Shown here: positions 32,331 to 45,145 of the stretch, in pieces
Layout: each line of letters begins with the position of its first letter
Position numbering within the stretch: the stretch's first letter is position 1
NCBI RefSeq assembly: GCF_905147045.1
Contig: NC_065907.1
Span: 10,230,001-10,294,000 of the forward strand
Reading direction: 5' to 3'
Source: Nymphalis io
Lineage: Eukaryota > Arthropoda > Insecta > Lepidoptera > Nymphalidae
DNA: 64,000 bases
Program-made: the position numbers and the translations under genes
Notes under the pieces: model-generated
Databases searched by the model: none
What the model was told of the DNA's origin: nothing
The model's input: only the letters and a program-made list of their open reading frames with translations

Positions 32331-35021
32331 ATTTTACATGTCTCAATGTTTTGTATATTTGAAACCGGATGCATCTGTTTTCGTATTCCTCGTAAATGAT
32401 AGGAAACAGTAAATAGCATTTTATATACATTGTAATCTATGCTACATACGTTACTCTTTCGTTTTAATGTAAGCTAATTCAAGCCCAATAACGACATAAC
32501 AACACAAACTAATTACATTTGCAAGTTAACCTTAACACTAAACATAGTAATTAACTAAGACATTAAAACAATTAACTTTATAATAATATAACAAACCTAG
32601 AGTTTAAAAAACATGTTAAAATAACGGTTTATTAGTACACTAATTTCAGTTGGACATGCGATTTCATTTAGTCGCTTTATATTTTCTTTTTACGATTATA
32701 GCTATAACATATAAGTTAGTTACACATATTATATTTAAAATACCTTAACGCAAGTATTTTCATAATTCGTGCCATTTTCCGCAATTTCTCACGTACCTAC
32801 AGCCATTACGCAAATTTACGAAACCTAGTTTTTCAAACTAAGGAGTGTAATAATTAAGCGATCATTTTCTTTAAGATGTAACACATAGATACTTAGACTA
32901 CACTGCCTTATTATTTTATAACGAAATATTTTTTTATCTTGCTTCGTAAATGTTACAATAGTTTGTTTTTTTGCTCTTAATAATTAACAGTGATTTATAA
33001 GTATACATAAATGACAAATATGCGACAGTGATATTTCCAATTTTAATTACATACTTACAGATTAATAGATTTTTTTCCTTAACGCAACATTCACAATTTG
33101 TAATTTTACAAACACTGTTTGTAATTTCGACTTCATGAGTGTAGTGTTTTTGAAATAATATAACTCATATCGATATATAATATTTTGCTCGACTATCCAT
33201 CAGAAAACAGCAGTTTTTGTCAGCACTTAAGCAATTTTATCGCATTTCGTTAGAACGCAACCATTCGCGTGGGCTTATTACGATATTTAAAGGTTATTTT
33301 TTATTAGACAAGTGACATGCAACATTATTTATTTTTAATCTGTGCGTTCAATTTATTCTGTTTTCTGTTCATCTGTTATCAAGATTTTTGTTACAATTTA
33401 TAAGATAAACGTATGCAATGTGGCCTTCGTTTAAAGCAATTATGTTATTGTTTTGAAACTCACAGCTGTTCTAAATGTTACCAGAACATTTTGATTATAA
33501 TTTTACTCATATACTATGAGCTACTATATTATGACTTAGGTATCAAGTCACATAAAAAATATATTCAAATTGATAACTTTAGGAAATATTAATAGGGTCG
33601 TAGTCTGGAAATCTTAAAATTAAAAATATCTTCATATATATGAAGATGAATGATGTGAATCATGATGTCTTCCCGTTTAAGAAGTTATAAAAAAAATTAA
33701 TTACATAATGTATCTTTAGTTTTATCTTAAATCCATCCAATCTATAAATTTAATACAATAAATTGAGGCTATTTTTATTATCTTATGCTTAATACTTTAA
33801 TGTCTGATGCACTTCAAGGTTTTAGTGGCACAATGTAACATGTTGGCATGATTAACAGACCGAAAAGCTAAATAGGTGGGACGTAATATATTGGAGATTG
33901 GTAAAATATTGAAACATACACCAATGTTTGCCATTTGGCCGATTACAGCCCAATATAACCTTTCGTGATCGGTAAACCCACGCCCTATGTCATTACTGTG
34001 AACAACGATGCAATTAGAACAGTTGTGTTAGAAGCAATGACTGCAATTCAAAGTCATTTGAGTTTACAGTCGTGAAGACTATCATGTCAGTCGTTTCAGG
34101 GTGATATTTCTAGTACACAGTTTTTTATATTGCAACAAAGGTTGTACCAGTCGAAGGAGAAACAAAATACAAATAAATCATAGATTATAACATATTCCAT
34201 GTGATTTGCTAATATCTCTGCTGTATAATGACAAATAGTGCTTGATTAATATGTCGTTTTTAATAAAACTATTCCACTTCACTAAATATTTCACTTTTAT
34301 TTTAATTCCAAAGTTCCTATAGTAACTTCGTCGAAATTTATAATGACTTATTTTACGAATCAATAATGAACATCATAGGTTATTCAAGATTTCATATATT
34401 TGTTTTTACTTCTTTGATTGGTATAAACTGTGAAGGTAATGTAGTCAAAATATACTAATATGCCCTTAAATGTGTAACTGCAAGGTCGTTATGTCGTGGA
34501 TATGATTTCGTAATATTATTTGAATTTAGAATCATGTTATTGATGACGTAAAGGTGTATATGTACATAATTATAACCTAAGTGATCATGCGAATAATTCA
34601 TAACAATCGCGTGATAACAATGGCGTGATAATGCGCTTAGTTAGTAAAAATTAACCCAATTCCCATCAATATCGAGCTGACAATTCCATGAATTATATCG
34701 TTGTTTCATTCAGCAAATGCTGACAGTAAGGGAAAAATATTTGTTAATTTTTTTACTAATATTATTAAATCCGAAAAAATACATTAAAAGCAATATGACA
34801 TTTCAATTAACAATACTGATATATGTAAGTTTATATTAAAAAACACAATGATTATAGTATTTTTTTTATTTATCTGTGCAAGAAAGACATTTGAATTACT
34901 CATTTTCAATTTGCGCTTAATGATGCCTTGTAAAAGATAAAAAATGTATTAGCTATATTTATAATTACTAGTATATTATTTTTAAAGAAAGTTATAAAAA
35001 TAAGAAAAATAACACTAACCA
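32331..35021. other. 2.7 kb repeat-poor AT-rich DNA
   Basis: None of the SINE families occurs here, in contrast with the rest of the window. If the island on its left is a promoter, this could be first-intron or regulatory DNA. No exon recognised. Confidence 0.35.
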
Positions 35022-35140
35022 CGGCTGAGGCCTACCACCAGTTAGATTGTATCCTGATCGGCACCACCTAGGGACTACGTGTGGGGTTACGAATTAAGGG
35101 TATTCTCCCACGGACGAGGGTGACTCGGTCAGGTTTTCCA
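35022..35140. other. GC-richer segment, unidentified
   Basis: Contains accacggctgaggcctacca and later 'ctcccacggacgagggtg'. Frames are interrupted. Possibly an old element. Confidence 0.3.
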
Positions 35141-35474
35141 ATTTTAAAAATAATCACGTTAAATGATTTGTTTGATATTTGATAAGTTGTGTGCACAAAA
35201 ACATTGCGGTAGTTGCATCTGAAATTTATGCTACGAGTTTATTGTTCGTACAGAAAAGGCAATTTATAACAGACAATTATAACCCAAACAGCGTGCATCC
35301 AAACCATTGTTTGCAAATACGTCCCAAACCGATGAATGGTATTGAGCGAACATTTTTTTGTAAGGCGTGTCGTTGAATATTAAAAGAAATTTATAAAGGC
35401 ATTAGGGAATATTAATTACGATTTATAAGAAATATTAAATTTGTCATGTTTGCTCGTGTCGTTCACTCGTTCTC

Positions 35475-35714
35475 ACAGGCTACTAGCCAAATGCGCAGGA
35501 CACATAGTCCATAAGTATTTCCGCAAACATGAGTGAACTCTCTATTCATTCACTCTCATAATCCACGGCGGACACGAAACTACCAGAAAGAGTTCAGGCG
35601 TAGGACCAATACACCTTCAACTTCCAGAGTCCCAGCTATTCAGAACTTTTCGACTGAAGAACTCAATAACTTTATACTGACCTGCGACTTAAGCTAGCCA
35701 GTAGACCAAGACAT
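35475..35714 (-). repeat. SINE family C, diverged
   Basis: Follows family C order throughout: 'gccaaatgcgcaggacacat', 'gaactctctattcattcact', agaaagagttcaggcgtagg, 'cttccagagtccc' and a decayed head 'gccagtagaccaag'. Confidence 0.7.
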
Positions 35715-35745
35715 TACTGATTCTTATATATAAATAAATTAACTA

Positions 35746-35863
35746 ATCGGCCCGGCTTCGTGCGGGTACATAAGAAGAAAAATGTATTTTGGATAAAATT
35801 GATTTGCGTAAAATCCGTTCTTAGTAAGCGTCGATGACGGGGAAGGAGTAACTGTGACCAAAA
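35746..35863. repeat. family E repeat
   Basis: Shares with 13009-13170 the blocks cccggcttcgtgcgggtaca, taagaagaaaaatgtatttt, 'aaatccgttcttagta' and 'aaggagtaactgtgacc'. Confidence 0.62.
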
Positions 35864-36183
35864 ACATATGAACGTATTTTTTTCCTATGTAATGTAAGGG
35901 TCGGAAATCTTTTTAAAATGTCAATTCAAAAGTGTTAGTATGAGCGTATTTGATTAAGGATGTTATATTTTGAATTTTGTGTGTAATTCTAACTATTTAA
36001 TATGTAATAGGGCTTAGAGGTGATTCATTATTTCTCTTAATCGTTGAAGCTTGTCTCCAATTTGGTCTTCAATCTGTTTATGGAAACATAACATGGAGGC
36101 AAAAATTAGCAATCACGATTTCTTGGGAATTTGCTAAAGAACTTTTTGAAATTTTTGCTATTTTTATTTTAATTTGGGTAGGC

Positions 36184-36260
36184 TGCTGTTTTGCGGTAGA
36201 TTATCTGATGAATGGTTGTACTAAACCAGACGAGCTTGAACCAAGCCATACCACCAGTAA
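36184..36260 (-). repeat. family B 5' fragment
   Basis: Complement of the first ~75 bp of family B: ttttgcggtagattatctga to 'cataccaccagtaa'. The rest of the element is absent. Confidence 0.7.
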
Positions 36261-36493
36261 TTCCGTTTTATAACTTTCGGATATAGTTAAAGGATGTTTT
36301 TTCAGCAATCTCCCAACTAATAGTAATACTAAATAACTACAAATATGCGATGTCATGTAATGTAATACGGAAGCGGTTTTTGTCTTTCGTGCTTATAATT
36401 GCTGTGATGGTGAAGCGAGAAATATCGTCGAAACGATCTATTTATTTTCTAAATATCTGGTATTGGATAAAAATTTGCTGAGGCATGTTTAAA

Positions 36494-36730
36494 TAAGATG
36501 TGGTCCAGTGGTTAGAGTTCGTGAACCTTAACAGAAGATTGTAGGTTCAAATCCGGCAATAATCACTGTATTTACTTTTATAATCATCTCGTGGTCGGCT
36601 GCGAAGGTAAATAATTGTGAAGAAACCTTTCACATGTAGTCATCAACCCGCATTGGAGCAGTTTTGTGTTAAGCCCCAAATCATCTCAAGAGGAGAGAAG
36701 GGCCCAGTTGTTGTACATTTTCGTGCTGTA
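36494..36730 (+). repeat. old SINE related to family A
   Basis: Head with tggtccagtggtt and B box gtaggttcaaatcc, then 'aatcatctcgtggtcg', 'gaagaaacctttcacatg', 'caacccgcattggagcag' and the tail 'cccagttgttgtacatt'. Much diverged from recent family A copies. Confidence 0.65.
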
Positions 36731-36739
36731 ATTTATTCG

Positions 36740-36830
36740 ATCTTTTGAATCGGCGGTAGTTTATAATTTGACAATCAATGAGTAAGAATGCTTCTATGTT
36801 GAACGAAGGATTTTGATTTTATTTTGTTAA
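36740..36830 (+). repeat. family G fragment with TTTTGAT-type end
   Basis: Includes cggcggtagtttataatttg, 'gacaatcaatgagtaa' and ends gattttgattttattttg. Complementary to 23073-23150. Confidence 0.58.
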
Positions 36831-37195
36831 GTGAAATATTATTACGATTGCGAGACAACTCCACAAAAAACTATAATGTATATAAAATTTGAGAATATAT
36901 GGTTCATTACGTTTTCAAAGTATATTTCTTAGAAATGTACCGCTCCACATTTAAGTATTATTATCTCAAAATGTCATGTAATAAAATACAGAAGCTGTTT
37001 TTGCCTTTGTCTCTTATAACAACCGTGACGAATAAGCAAAAAAAAAAAACATTCGGTACATTGTGTGTGATATATCACATGTTATAATACATGTAAGTTT
37101 GTCTGCACGCGATAAACTCAAAACACTACCGTAACGATTTCCATACGGTTTTATGTATAAAACATTAAAATTAAAAGTTTTTAGTAAATTGACTA

Positions 37196-37243
37196 AAATA
37201 TGACGATAGTTATGACGGTTTCGTCATAACTATCGTCATATTT
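37196..37243. repeat. perfect 22-bp inverted repeat (hairpin)
   Basis: Arms 37196-37217 and 37222-37243 are exact reverse complements, separated by the four bases gttt. The pairing stops cleanly at both outer ends. The core tatgacggtttc recurs once at 37322-37333 without a partner arm. The hairpin could be a cruciform, a small RNA precursor or a terminal relic of a transposon. Confidence 0.75.
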
Positions 37244-37442
37244 AGGTCTATTCAGTCATGAACGCAAGTGCCTTCGCGATGCCGCTTAAATCATCTGTCA
37301 AAGATGCAGAGGCCTATATATATATGACGGTTTCGGAAACATACCGACCAGAATTTTATAATATGTTATAAACGAATGTAGTTTATATTATATATTTATA
37401 CGATATAAACGTTTTATGTACACCTTTATTCTTTATTATTTA

Positions 37443-37698
37443 AGCCGGTTGGCGTGGTTGGTAGATACTTGCCTTTTACGCCGAAGGTATTGGTATCGAT
37501 TCCCACCCAGGACAGATATTTGTGTGCATGAACATGTCTGTTTGTCCTGAGTTTGGGTGTAATTATCAATATATGTATTTACAAAAAGAAAAGTAGTATA
37601 CGTAGTATATCAGTCTGGTTTCCATACCACAAGCTTCGTACACGCTTAATTTGGGATCAGTTGGCAGGGTGTAAAAATGTCAGTGGATATTATTATAA
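37443..37698 (+). repeat. third tRNA-headed SINE family
   Basis: Head agccggttggcgtggttggt with the B box atcgattcccacccaggac, followed by the body (gtgcatgaacatgtctgttt, tgtcctgagtttgggtgta) and an ATT-rich tail. I recall this SINE as widespread in moths and butterflies. Only copy in the window. It abuts an H/E-type scrap at 37702-37733 (gcgaagccgggacaggtagc). Confidence 0.75.
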
Positions 37699-37733
37699 TT
37701 CTACCCTTGCGAAGCCGGGACAGGTAGCTAGTC

Positions 37734-38713
37734 TACATATAAAGACTTGTTTCATATAAATGTAAAATTCCACATTTAAGTATTATTATATAGAAAATGT
37801 TTTATTTACTCATATCATGCGAACTTTTGTCTATATACAAATGTTAGTTACCAAATAATTAAAATTTACCTTTATCGATGGGAACTGGGTTAAACACACG
37901 TAGCCATTATCGTGTTGTAATTATGACTCAATTTAATTGTATAATTTATATTGTATTAGGTATTTTTAGTAATAAAGATTGTTGAACAATTTAAATTATA
38001 TAATTAATAATTCTACACGACATGGTCAATAAGCATTGAGGAAAAGGTTACTATGATAATGATACTCAAAATTATTTTTTAATTAGTGTTAATACTAATT
38101 ATAAAGCTCACTCACACGTCCATATAAACACACGAGCGAAGTAATTTTATTGTCATTTTTTTTTTAAATGTTATTAGTAAATATTTACTAACTTATAAAA
38201 TAACGTAAATTCGACTAACTTATTTATTATATAAGAGTGTTTATTTTGTCGTTTGTAATTTAATTATTCGTTTATATATTTGTTTTTTTTTTTTAATATT
38301 ACCAACTTACATAAATCGGAATAAAGATTACGATACAGCGTGACTTGACAAAAAATGTGACAAGTAATATCAAAGACAGCATAAGAACTCTTTAATACCA
38401 ATAAACAGAAAAACCTCAAAAGAGCGTCAAAGGAAACAGTTATCGAATATTAAAAAAAAAAAAAAACACCGAAAAACGAAACTCGAATTCACGTAATGAT
38501 TTTCGCGGTAACTCGATTTTTTTTTTATCGTAATCTGCCAATCTATTCTAATTTAGCCTTTTTTTTTATTGAAATACCGTTAAAACTATTATCTTTTTCG
38601 TAGAACATTGGCCAATACTTTTAACTCTTTAACGACTTATCTTAGACAACACTATCTATAGTTCGAATACTATCTCCATTGTATTTGTTCCGTGGTATTT
38701 ATTTACAAATATA
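37734..38713. other. AT-rich, low-complexity spacer
   Basis: Poly-A and poly-T runs at 38157, 38284, 38452 and 38518. No gene. Confidence 0.4.
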
Positions 38714-38723
38714 TTAGTAAAAC

Positions 38724-39044
38724 CGAGATGGCCGAGTATTAGCCGAGATAGCCCAGTGGTAAGAACGCGTGAATCTTAACCGATGATCGTGGGTTCAAGC
38801 CCGGGCAAGCACCACTGACTTTTCATGTGCTTAATTTGTAATTATAATTCATCTCGTGCTTTACGGTGAAGGAAAACATCGTGAGGAAACCTGCATGTGC
38901 CTAATTTCACTGAAATTCTGCCACATGTGTATTCCACCAACCCGCACTGGAGCAGCGTGGTGGAATAAGCTCCAAACCTTCTCCTCAAAAAAAAAGGGAG
39001 AGGAGGCCTTAGCCCAGCAGTGGGACATTTACAGGCTGTTACTG
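38724..39044 (+). repeat. SINE family A with doubled head start and perfect target-site duplication
   Basis: The element begins with an extra partial head (cgagatggccgagtatta, 38724-38741) directly before a complete one starting at 38742. Both lie between 9-bp direct repeats tagtaaaac at 38715-38723 and 39045-39053, so the doubled head was part of the inserted copy. The rest is full length. Confidence 0.9.
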
Positions 39045-39308
39045 TAGTAAAACACTTTCTAGTTAAAATAGACAGATGAGATCACTAAAGATTCTTTTTT
39101 TACTCAGAAGTAACTGTATGATTCTCTTACAGACTAGTTAAAAAAATTGCTTGTTAATAGTTGGTTGTTCTTACGTAGAAATGATCTTGTCTGTATTGTA
39201 ATCACTGCTGAGAAAAGTCATCTCGTCTTGAGTAGGTTTTTAACTTATTTCACGCGTCAATTTTGTATGGTATGTAATTTATGCAAATTTGTTGAATTAA
39301 AAAAAAGT

Positions 39309-39370
39309 AACCGTGTTGAGTTTCTTGCAGTTTCTTCACAGTGGAGTTTGCGTGTTCTAAGTTCACCGCT
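39309..39370 (+). repeat. family G scrap
   Basis: Has 'tgttgagtttcttgcagttt' and 'cttcacagtggagtttgcg', similar to the left part of 5270-5400. Confidence 0.4.
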
Positions 39371-40062
39371 GAGCCATCACAACCCACTCAAGGAACAATT
39401 TTATATTTTTGTTTAATAATAGAGAGTAATGTGTCTTATATAGGCGTCCTAATTATTAACAGTCTATAAATCAATTTCGATTAACATAACCATTCAAATA
39501 TAATTTAATTCAAAATATATTATTTTATTGTGCTTGTATTTATTTGCTAAACTATTTCAAATGACATTATTTGCATTAATATAAAATTATTGTGAACTTA
39601 AATTACATTGAATAATTTAAGTAGTTTATGTGAGGTGTAAAACAGAAATTCTAGAAACATTCATTTACAGATTGTTAAAGGGAATTACGTTATAGCAGAA
39701 GCGTTTTTTCTGCACCGTAACTGTCCACAATGAGTACTCGGAATACGATCAAGGTGATTATGATTGTTTGCGCCAGTAAGGTTATAATAAAGTCGGTGGC
39801 CAGGTAAAGAGAACGGAAATTAATGTAGAGTTGACAAAAAAAATACATAGATTCTTAATCCAGTTGACGACATCCTACATATCAAGGCAAAGACGAGATA
39901 TCTCAACGACCATCTATAAATAATCGCAGGTAGATAAAGCCATTAATTACTGAAATTGTATAATTTGTGTGAATTATCAACACTGTTTTCTATTGTATTT
40001 AAAAGTACATAAGTAATAACTTAAGAAACAATAGAGTACCGCAAGGGCGTGAATGTATGTTA
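39371..40062. other. AT-rich spacer
   Basis: Nothing recognised. Confidence 0.4.
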
Positions 40063-40270
40063 CCTGGTGGTTGGGCTTTGTGCAAAACCCGTCACAGTAA
40101 TAGTATTGTTGCGTTCCGCTTGGAAGGGTGAGTGAGCTAGTGTAACTACAAGCACAAGGGACATAACACTTTAGTTCCCAAGGTTGGTGATGTAAGGGTG
40201 AATGTCTATGGGCAGTGATGACCATCATGTGGCCCATTTGTTAGCCTACTTTCCTACTTTAAATAAAAAA
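40063..40270 (+). repeat. family B, internally deleted
   Basis: Starts cctggtggttgggctttgtg, carries gtgagtgagctagtgtaact and 'ttcccaaggttggtga', and ends 'ccatcatgtggcccattt' plus a short A-rich tail. Confidence 0.78.
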
Positions 40271-40479
40271 TGTTTTATTGTATTTCTTTGTATTATTCAA
40301 TTCATAATGCTTTTAATTTTTTATTTTACTAGTTCTGCTGACGGTCAGACGTGCGACCTTGCTACGATCTTGGCTCTTAAGACATTTCAAATCATTTGTT
40401 TTCAATATACGTCTGATTTAATTAGTCAAATTCTGTTTAATGCTATTAAATTAATATTATCTCGGTTATATGAACTGCT

Positions 40480-40700
40480 AACAGTAGGACCTGTAAATGT
40501 CCCACTGCTGGGGTAAAGCCTCTTGTTTTGAAGCGACAATTCGGAGTTTATTCCACCACGCTGCTCAATGCGGGTTGGTGGATATATATGGTAGATTTGA
40601 TCATTCGACACGTGCCGGTTCCATCACCGCCGAGTTCGATATGATTTATAAATACATACACATGAAATTCAGACGTGTTCTTACCATTCGGCTATTAGTC
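40480..40700 (-). repeat. SINE family A, old and internally deleted
   Basis: Minus strand: 3' end cctgtaaatgtcccactgct, 'attccaccacgctgctcaat', then a decayed 'gacacgtgccggttccatca' block and remains of the head at about 40660-40700. Frames overlapping it are not genes. Confidence 0.7.
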
Positions 40701-41440
40701 TATAAACTATCTTCCGACAATTATAATGTCATAGAAAATTCCGCTTACTATATTAAAGTAACAATCCAATATAGTTTTACGTACGGATCGTAAAATTGTC
40801 TATGAGGCGTAATTAAAAAAATAGTTTCGCAAATGTCGAAGTAGCATTTTACGTCACTTTAACGAATTAAGTAACTCAAAATCAATTCGTTAAATATATG
40901 GCAAAGTATATAAACAACAGATACACAAATTTGCTGCTCTCAGAGGGCTTAATTATAATTTAAAAATATGATTGTAATAATTAAAAATCAACAACGCTGA
41001 ACTCTGATGATAAACATATTACAATCAATGTAATAAATATGTCAACGGATGAATTTTGCGTTTAAGAACCAGCAAACCAGGTCGTCGGAGCTGAACAATG
41101 TTCTGACAGTTGCTGTACGAAATTGCGTACCAAGATGAACTGTTTTATACAGTGATTAAATTGTTTTCGGTTGTAACTTTGAGTTAAGACATTCGCATGT
41201 TTGTGAGTCGACATTTAATTGTATGTAAAATGCGGCATTTGCAAGAGAAAGTTACAATGGATGAACAATTTATTGGAAACGAAGGGAATTTATTCATTTA
41301 TGTAAATTTATATCAATAAAAAGTATAAGTAATGTCAAAAAATGGAAAGAATATGTGATTTTTTATAATTATACAATGTCAATAACTCAAACGATATTTT
41401 TAGTAAATACAAATTTGAAATTGTTTTCGGAAATATTATA
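40701..41440. other. AT-rich spacer
   Basis: Nothing recognised. Confidence 0.4.
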
Positions 41441-41618
41441 GAACTAGTTTTTGCTTACGGCTACGCCCGCGTGTTAAAGGGAGCGGTCAGGTGTTAGATA
41501 TAAAAAATATCCTATGTCCTGCCTCGGGGTTAAAAGTTATTTCATAATTTTACTAAAATCGGTTCAGTGATTGAGCCGTGAAAGCGTTACATACACTTTC
41601 GCACTCATTAGTATAGAT
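41441..41618 (-). repeat. family D, minus strand
   Basis: Complement of the family D layout: 'gcttacggctacgcccgcgt' at the left, atcctatgtcctgcctcggg, then 'gagccgtgaaagcgttacat' at the right. Confidence 0.65.
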
Positions 41619-41715
41619 TGATTGATTTGGTCAAAGTCGAATTCATCTCATGTCGTATCTACGTTTTTACACGTATTTACGACTTACCGAGGAGACCAGG
41701 AGCCCCAAGTAAACA

Positions 41716-41995
41716 GCCGAGATGGCCCAGTGGTAAGAATGCGTGAATCTTAACCGGTGATCGTGGGTTCAAACCCGGGCAAGCATCACTGAATTTTCAT
41801 TTGCTTAATTTGTGATTATAATTCATCTCATGCTTTACGGTGAAGGAAAACATCGTGAAGAAACCTGCATGTCTCTAATTTCACTGAAATTCTGCCACAT
41901 GTGTATAATAAATATAATAATAAGCTCCAAACCTTCGCCTCAAAAAGAGGAAAGGAGGCCTTTAGCCCAGCAGTGGGACATTCACAGGCTGTTAC
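41716..41995 (+). repeat. SINE family A with an internal deletion
   Basis: Intact head and 3' end, but the block normally reading 'ccaccaacccgcattggagc' is replaced by a short AT-rich run (taataaatataataataa). Confidence 0.88.
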
Positions 41996-42428
41996 GGATT
42001 ACGAATAGATTAAGTGCTTTGCGTATTCCTGATAATTGCGACTTCAAACAGACATATTCTTTAACTTCATTTAATTGTATTTATAGGTAGATGTTATGTA
42101 TACTTCGGCGATTCATTAGACTAATTATTCCTTTATTGATGCCCAGATACATCGAAGTATATCATGCTCCTTCCACTATCTCGATAATGTTTATTGATAT
42201 GGTCTCATGATTGGACTCTTCTATAAATGGAGCTGGTGATATTTCAAGCTGACGTGATGCAAATACATGATAGTACGCGAAGACATACTTTGTATCATAA
42301 CTGAATAATTTAATATTCTAATTCGCTTACCATGCTGCAAATTGCAATTATTTAGATTATTCAAATTGTTTATACATAGGAAAATGTGTATGAGATATTT
42401 CAGATTATGAGGTATTTTTTTAACATTC

Positions 42429-42668
42429 GTGAGTCGATATGGTCCAATCGATTGCAGGTTCAAAAGCGAGCATTACTGAAATTTCATATGTTTATATAGG
42501 TTTATAATTCATCTTGTAAGAAATATGAAGGAAAACTCAAAATTGCATTGGAGTAGCTCGGAGAATTGAAGCAGCTTGGCTCGTCTTAGACGAGAAGCCT
42601 AACCTTCACGTCAATAAAAGAGGTAGCATTTTCTCAGCAGTAGGACATAAACAGGCTATAGGTTACTT
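42429..42668 (+). repeat. old SINE related to family A
   Basis: Decayed head 'tatggtccaatcgattg' with caggttcaaaagcgag, then ataattcatcttgtaagaaa, 'aattgcattggagtagc' and the tail 'cagcagtaggacataaacag'. Confidence 0.6.
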
Positions 42669-43845
42669 TCAACTTTTATGATTAGACGTGTTATTATCAT
42701 CACAGATAGAAAATGTAACGTTCCGTACAAAGCGAATGCCATAATAGAATAATGCTCATCATTCAATAGCCAGTAGTGACTGTAAATCACTTATGAATTC
42801 AGGCCAATAATAATTTTCTCTTATCACTGATGCACCGAGATTTACTCTGAAGGAAATTGAGATCTATTGTAAGGAATCAAGTTATAGTTTACATTGCACC
42901 CGTTTAGGATCAAGAATTAATAGAAACTTGTACGTAGTGTGTATCGTAAGCGAAATTGCGTTTTGGCTCAAGATGAGTCCCGCATACGGCTTAAGCAAAG
43001 GCATAATGTTTATTTTATCGTCGCTTTCAAGACTCATAAAAGAAAGTTACGATCAAATATAATTGTATCTAATAATTAAGGGTCTTAAATTAACGATAAT
43101 TTTCATAACAATTAAGCATTTAAAATGAGTAACGGAATTAATCATTTCCTCATAAAAGGGAACCGCTGGAAAACCAGTTGTTAAAGATTTGGGTGTATCT
43201 AAAAGTAAGCCAGAGTTGGGTCAAAGTTTAAGATTAATTTGGTAGATAACGTTTTTTTACATCAGCCTCGAGCCATCGTGACGCCCACGACGATTATCTC
43301 ATTTCGCATAAATATTCGCCGTTCTGAACGTACATCGAACTTATGGTATTTCATTATCTTCCTCGTACAGTCCGTAGCAAATATTGACATTAAGATTAAC
43401 GACAAATAAAAAAAAATATAGGTATTCATATAAAAACTATTTGCTTAGATCCTTTCGAAGATAATCAGAAAATGCACGTTTGTTTGTAACTCACATTATT
43501 CATACATGTTTATAAATAAAATTGAATAAAAAGTTAAATGACTTCCGTTATATAAAGCACATTCCATTCTATAATGTGACAAGACTGCAACAAAACTGTA
43601 ATACAGGTTACATATTCTCACCTCTATATCTATCATTATAAGGTTGTATTTTTCAACTAATTTAATGCACCATTGAAATTACGTATTACGTAAATCCTTT
43701 CGTATTGTTACTTCAAACTCGTCACGAGTAACAATGTGGGAATCTTCTGACAATGGGATGTTAATATTTTATCCACCTGTATCCCTGCTGTCTGACGTGA
43801 GAATATAAAAAGGGATAAGTTATTTATATTATATACCTTTTTTAG
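42669..43845. other. repeat-poor spacer
   Basis: No gene seen. About 43260-43390 is somewhat GC-richer (cctcgagccatcgtgacgcc) and not repeated in the window. Confidence 0.35.
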
Positions 43846-43990
43846 AAAGAAAGAAAGAGATGCCTTTATTTAGTAAATTGCACTTTTTAATATAGGTAAT
43901 ATTGAGTTGAAATTAACATAGCAGAGGTTACATAGAAACAAAAAGAAAAATATAGTCATCGTAAATTCAACTTAGACACAAATACTTAGT
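43846..43990 (-). repeat. possible LINE 3' end with a GAAA run
   Basis: A GAAAGAAAGAAAG run followed by 'atgcctttatttagtaaatt' is the arrangement of a common retroelement tail read on its minus strand. Weak support. Confidence 0.35.
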
Positions 43991-43995
43991 CTTTT

Positions 43996-44122
43996 TGGGT
44001 TTCGGTTTGAAGGATTAGTGAGCCAGTGTAAACTAGGGGCACAAAGGACATTACATCTTAGTTCCCAAGGCGATGGGTAGCGAAGTAAGGAATGGTTCAT
44101 GTTCATGCGGCGCCAATGTGTT
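43996..44122 (+). repeat. family B middle fragment
   Basis: Contains gggtttcggtttgaaggatt, 'agtgagccagtgta' and cattacatcttagttcccaa. Both ends are lost. Confidence 0.65.
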
Positions 44123-45145
44123 GTAAAGCTTTCATGTAAAAATTTACTTCTCAATTTATTAGAGAAAACTTATTAAATATACTTAAGCCAATTGAAATAA
44201 AAACTTGAAAATGACTAGAAAAAAAAAAAACATTTAAAAAATATTCTATTTATTAATTATCCGTAATTAGCAATTTTTGAAGTGAAATTGGTGCTAAAAC
44301 AGAGAAATTGATCATTTATTTTCGCCAACATATAAATATGTAAAATTATTCAATTTTTTTTTTAACATAATTACATTTTTATTCTGTAATCAATATCAAA
44401 TTAAAAAGTAGATGTAATGGGCTCGTATATTAAAATAAACGCACGACCTTTCTCTTTAAGATACTTTACAGATTAAAAAAAAATTAAATATGATTACTGA
44501 AATTCTTTTGAATGTCGTTCATGAAGGGTCTGTCAATGAAACATCTTCATACGCAGTAGCTATATTGTCGATGCATTCTACGAAATTAATGGGATCCTAA
44601 TAGAGTAGAATTTTATTATTTTAATCTCGATTTATTTTACGTCGATAAAAATATTTCTCTTCGCGATCGGTATACCACCGCCTGTCGACTTATCGTTTCC
44701 GAAATCATTTTATGAGTATTACATTAACAACGGAATTTGATTTTGTATCAAGTTATTAAGATGCTTTCATTCTATCCTGGAATTTCAGGTTACATTTCGT
44801 ATCTATATCTTTAACTATTTGTATTTTTTTGTAATTTTTTATTTTTATTAAGGTATATTGTTTTTGATAAATATTTCTCTAGTAATGATAGTTTTGTTAT
44901 TGCGTTAATCAATTTATAAATATTCATATTAAATCTTTATTGTATTTTATATTCGGGTTTTAACGGCGATCATAATTGCAAAAACTTTTTTTCTGACAAC
45001 AGTCGGCTCGTGATAACGACAGCTGCAACTCTGTATAAACGGCGGGCAAAATAATAATAAAAAAGGTATCGCTCATAAATGTATTATCTTTGCATTCAAA
45101 ACCTAAACATTATTATATAAAACAGATCGCATAACTTTAAAGTTA
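44123..45145. other. AT-rich spacer
   Basis: Nothing recognised. Confidence 0.4.

Noticed and set aside
40202..40793. Frames of 61-104 codons
   Set aside because: They run across family B and family A repeats and their flanks.
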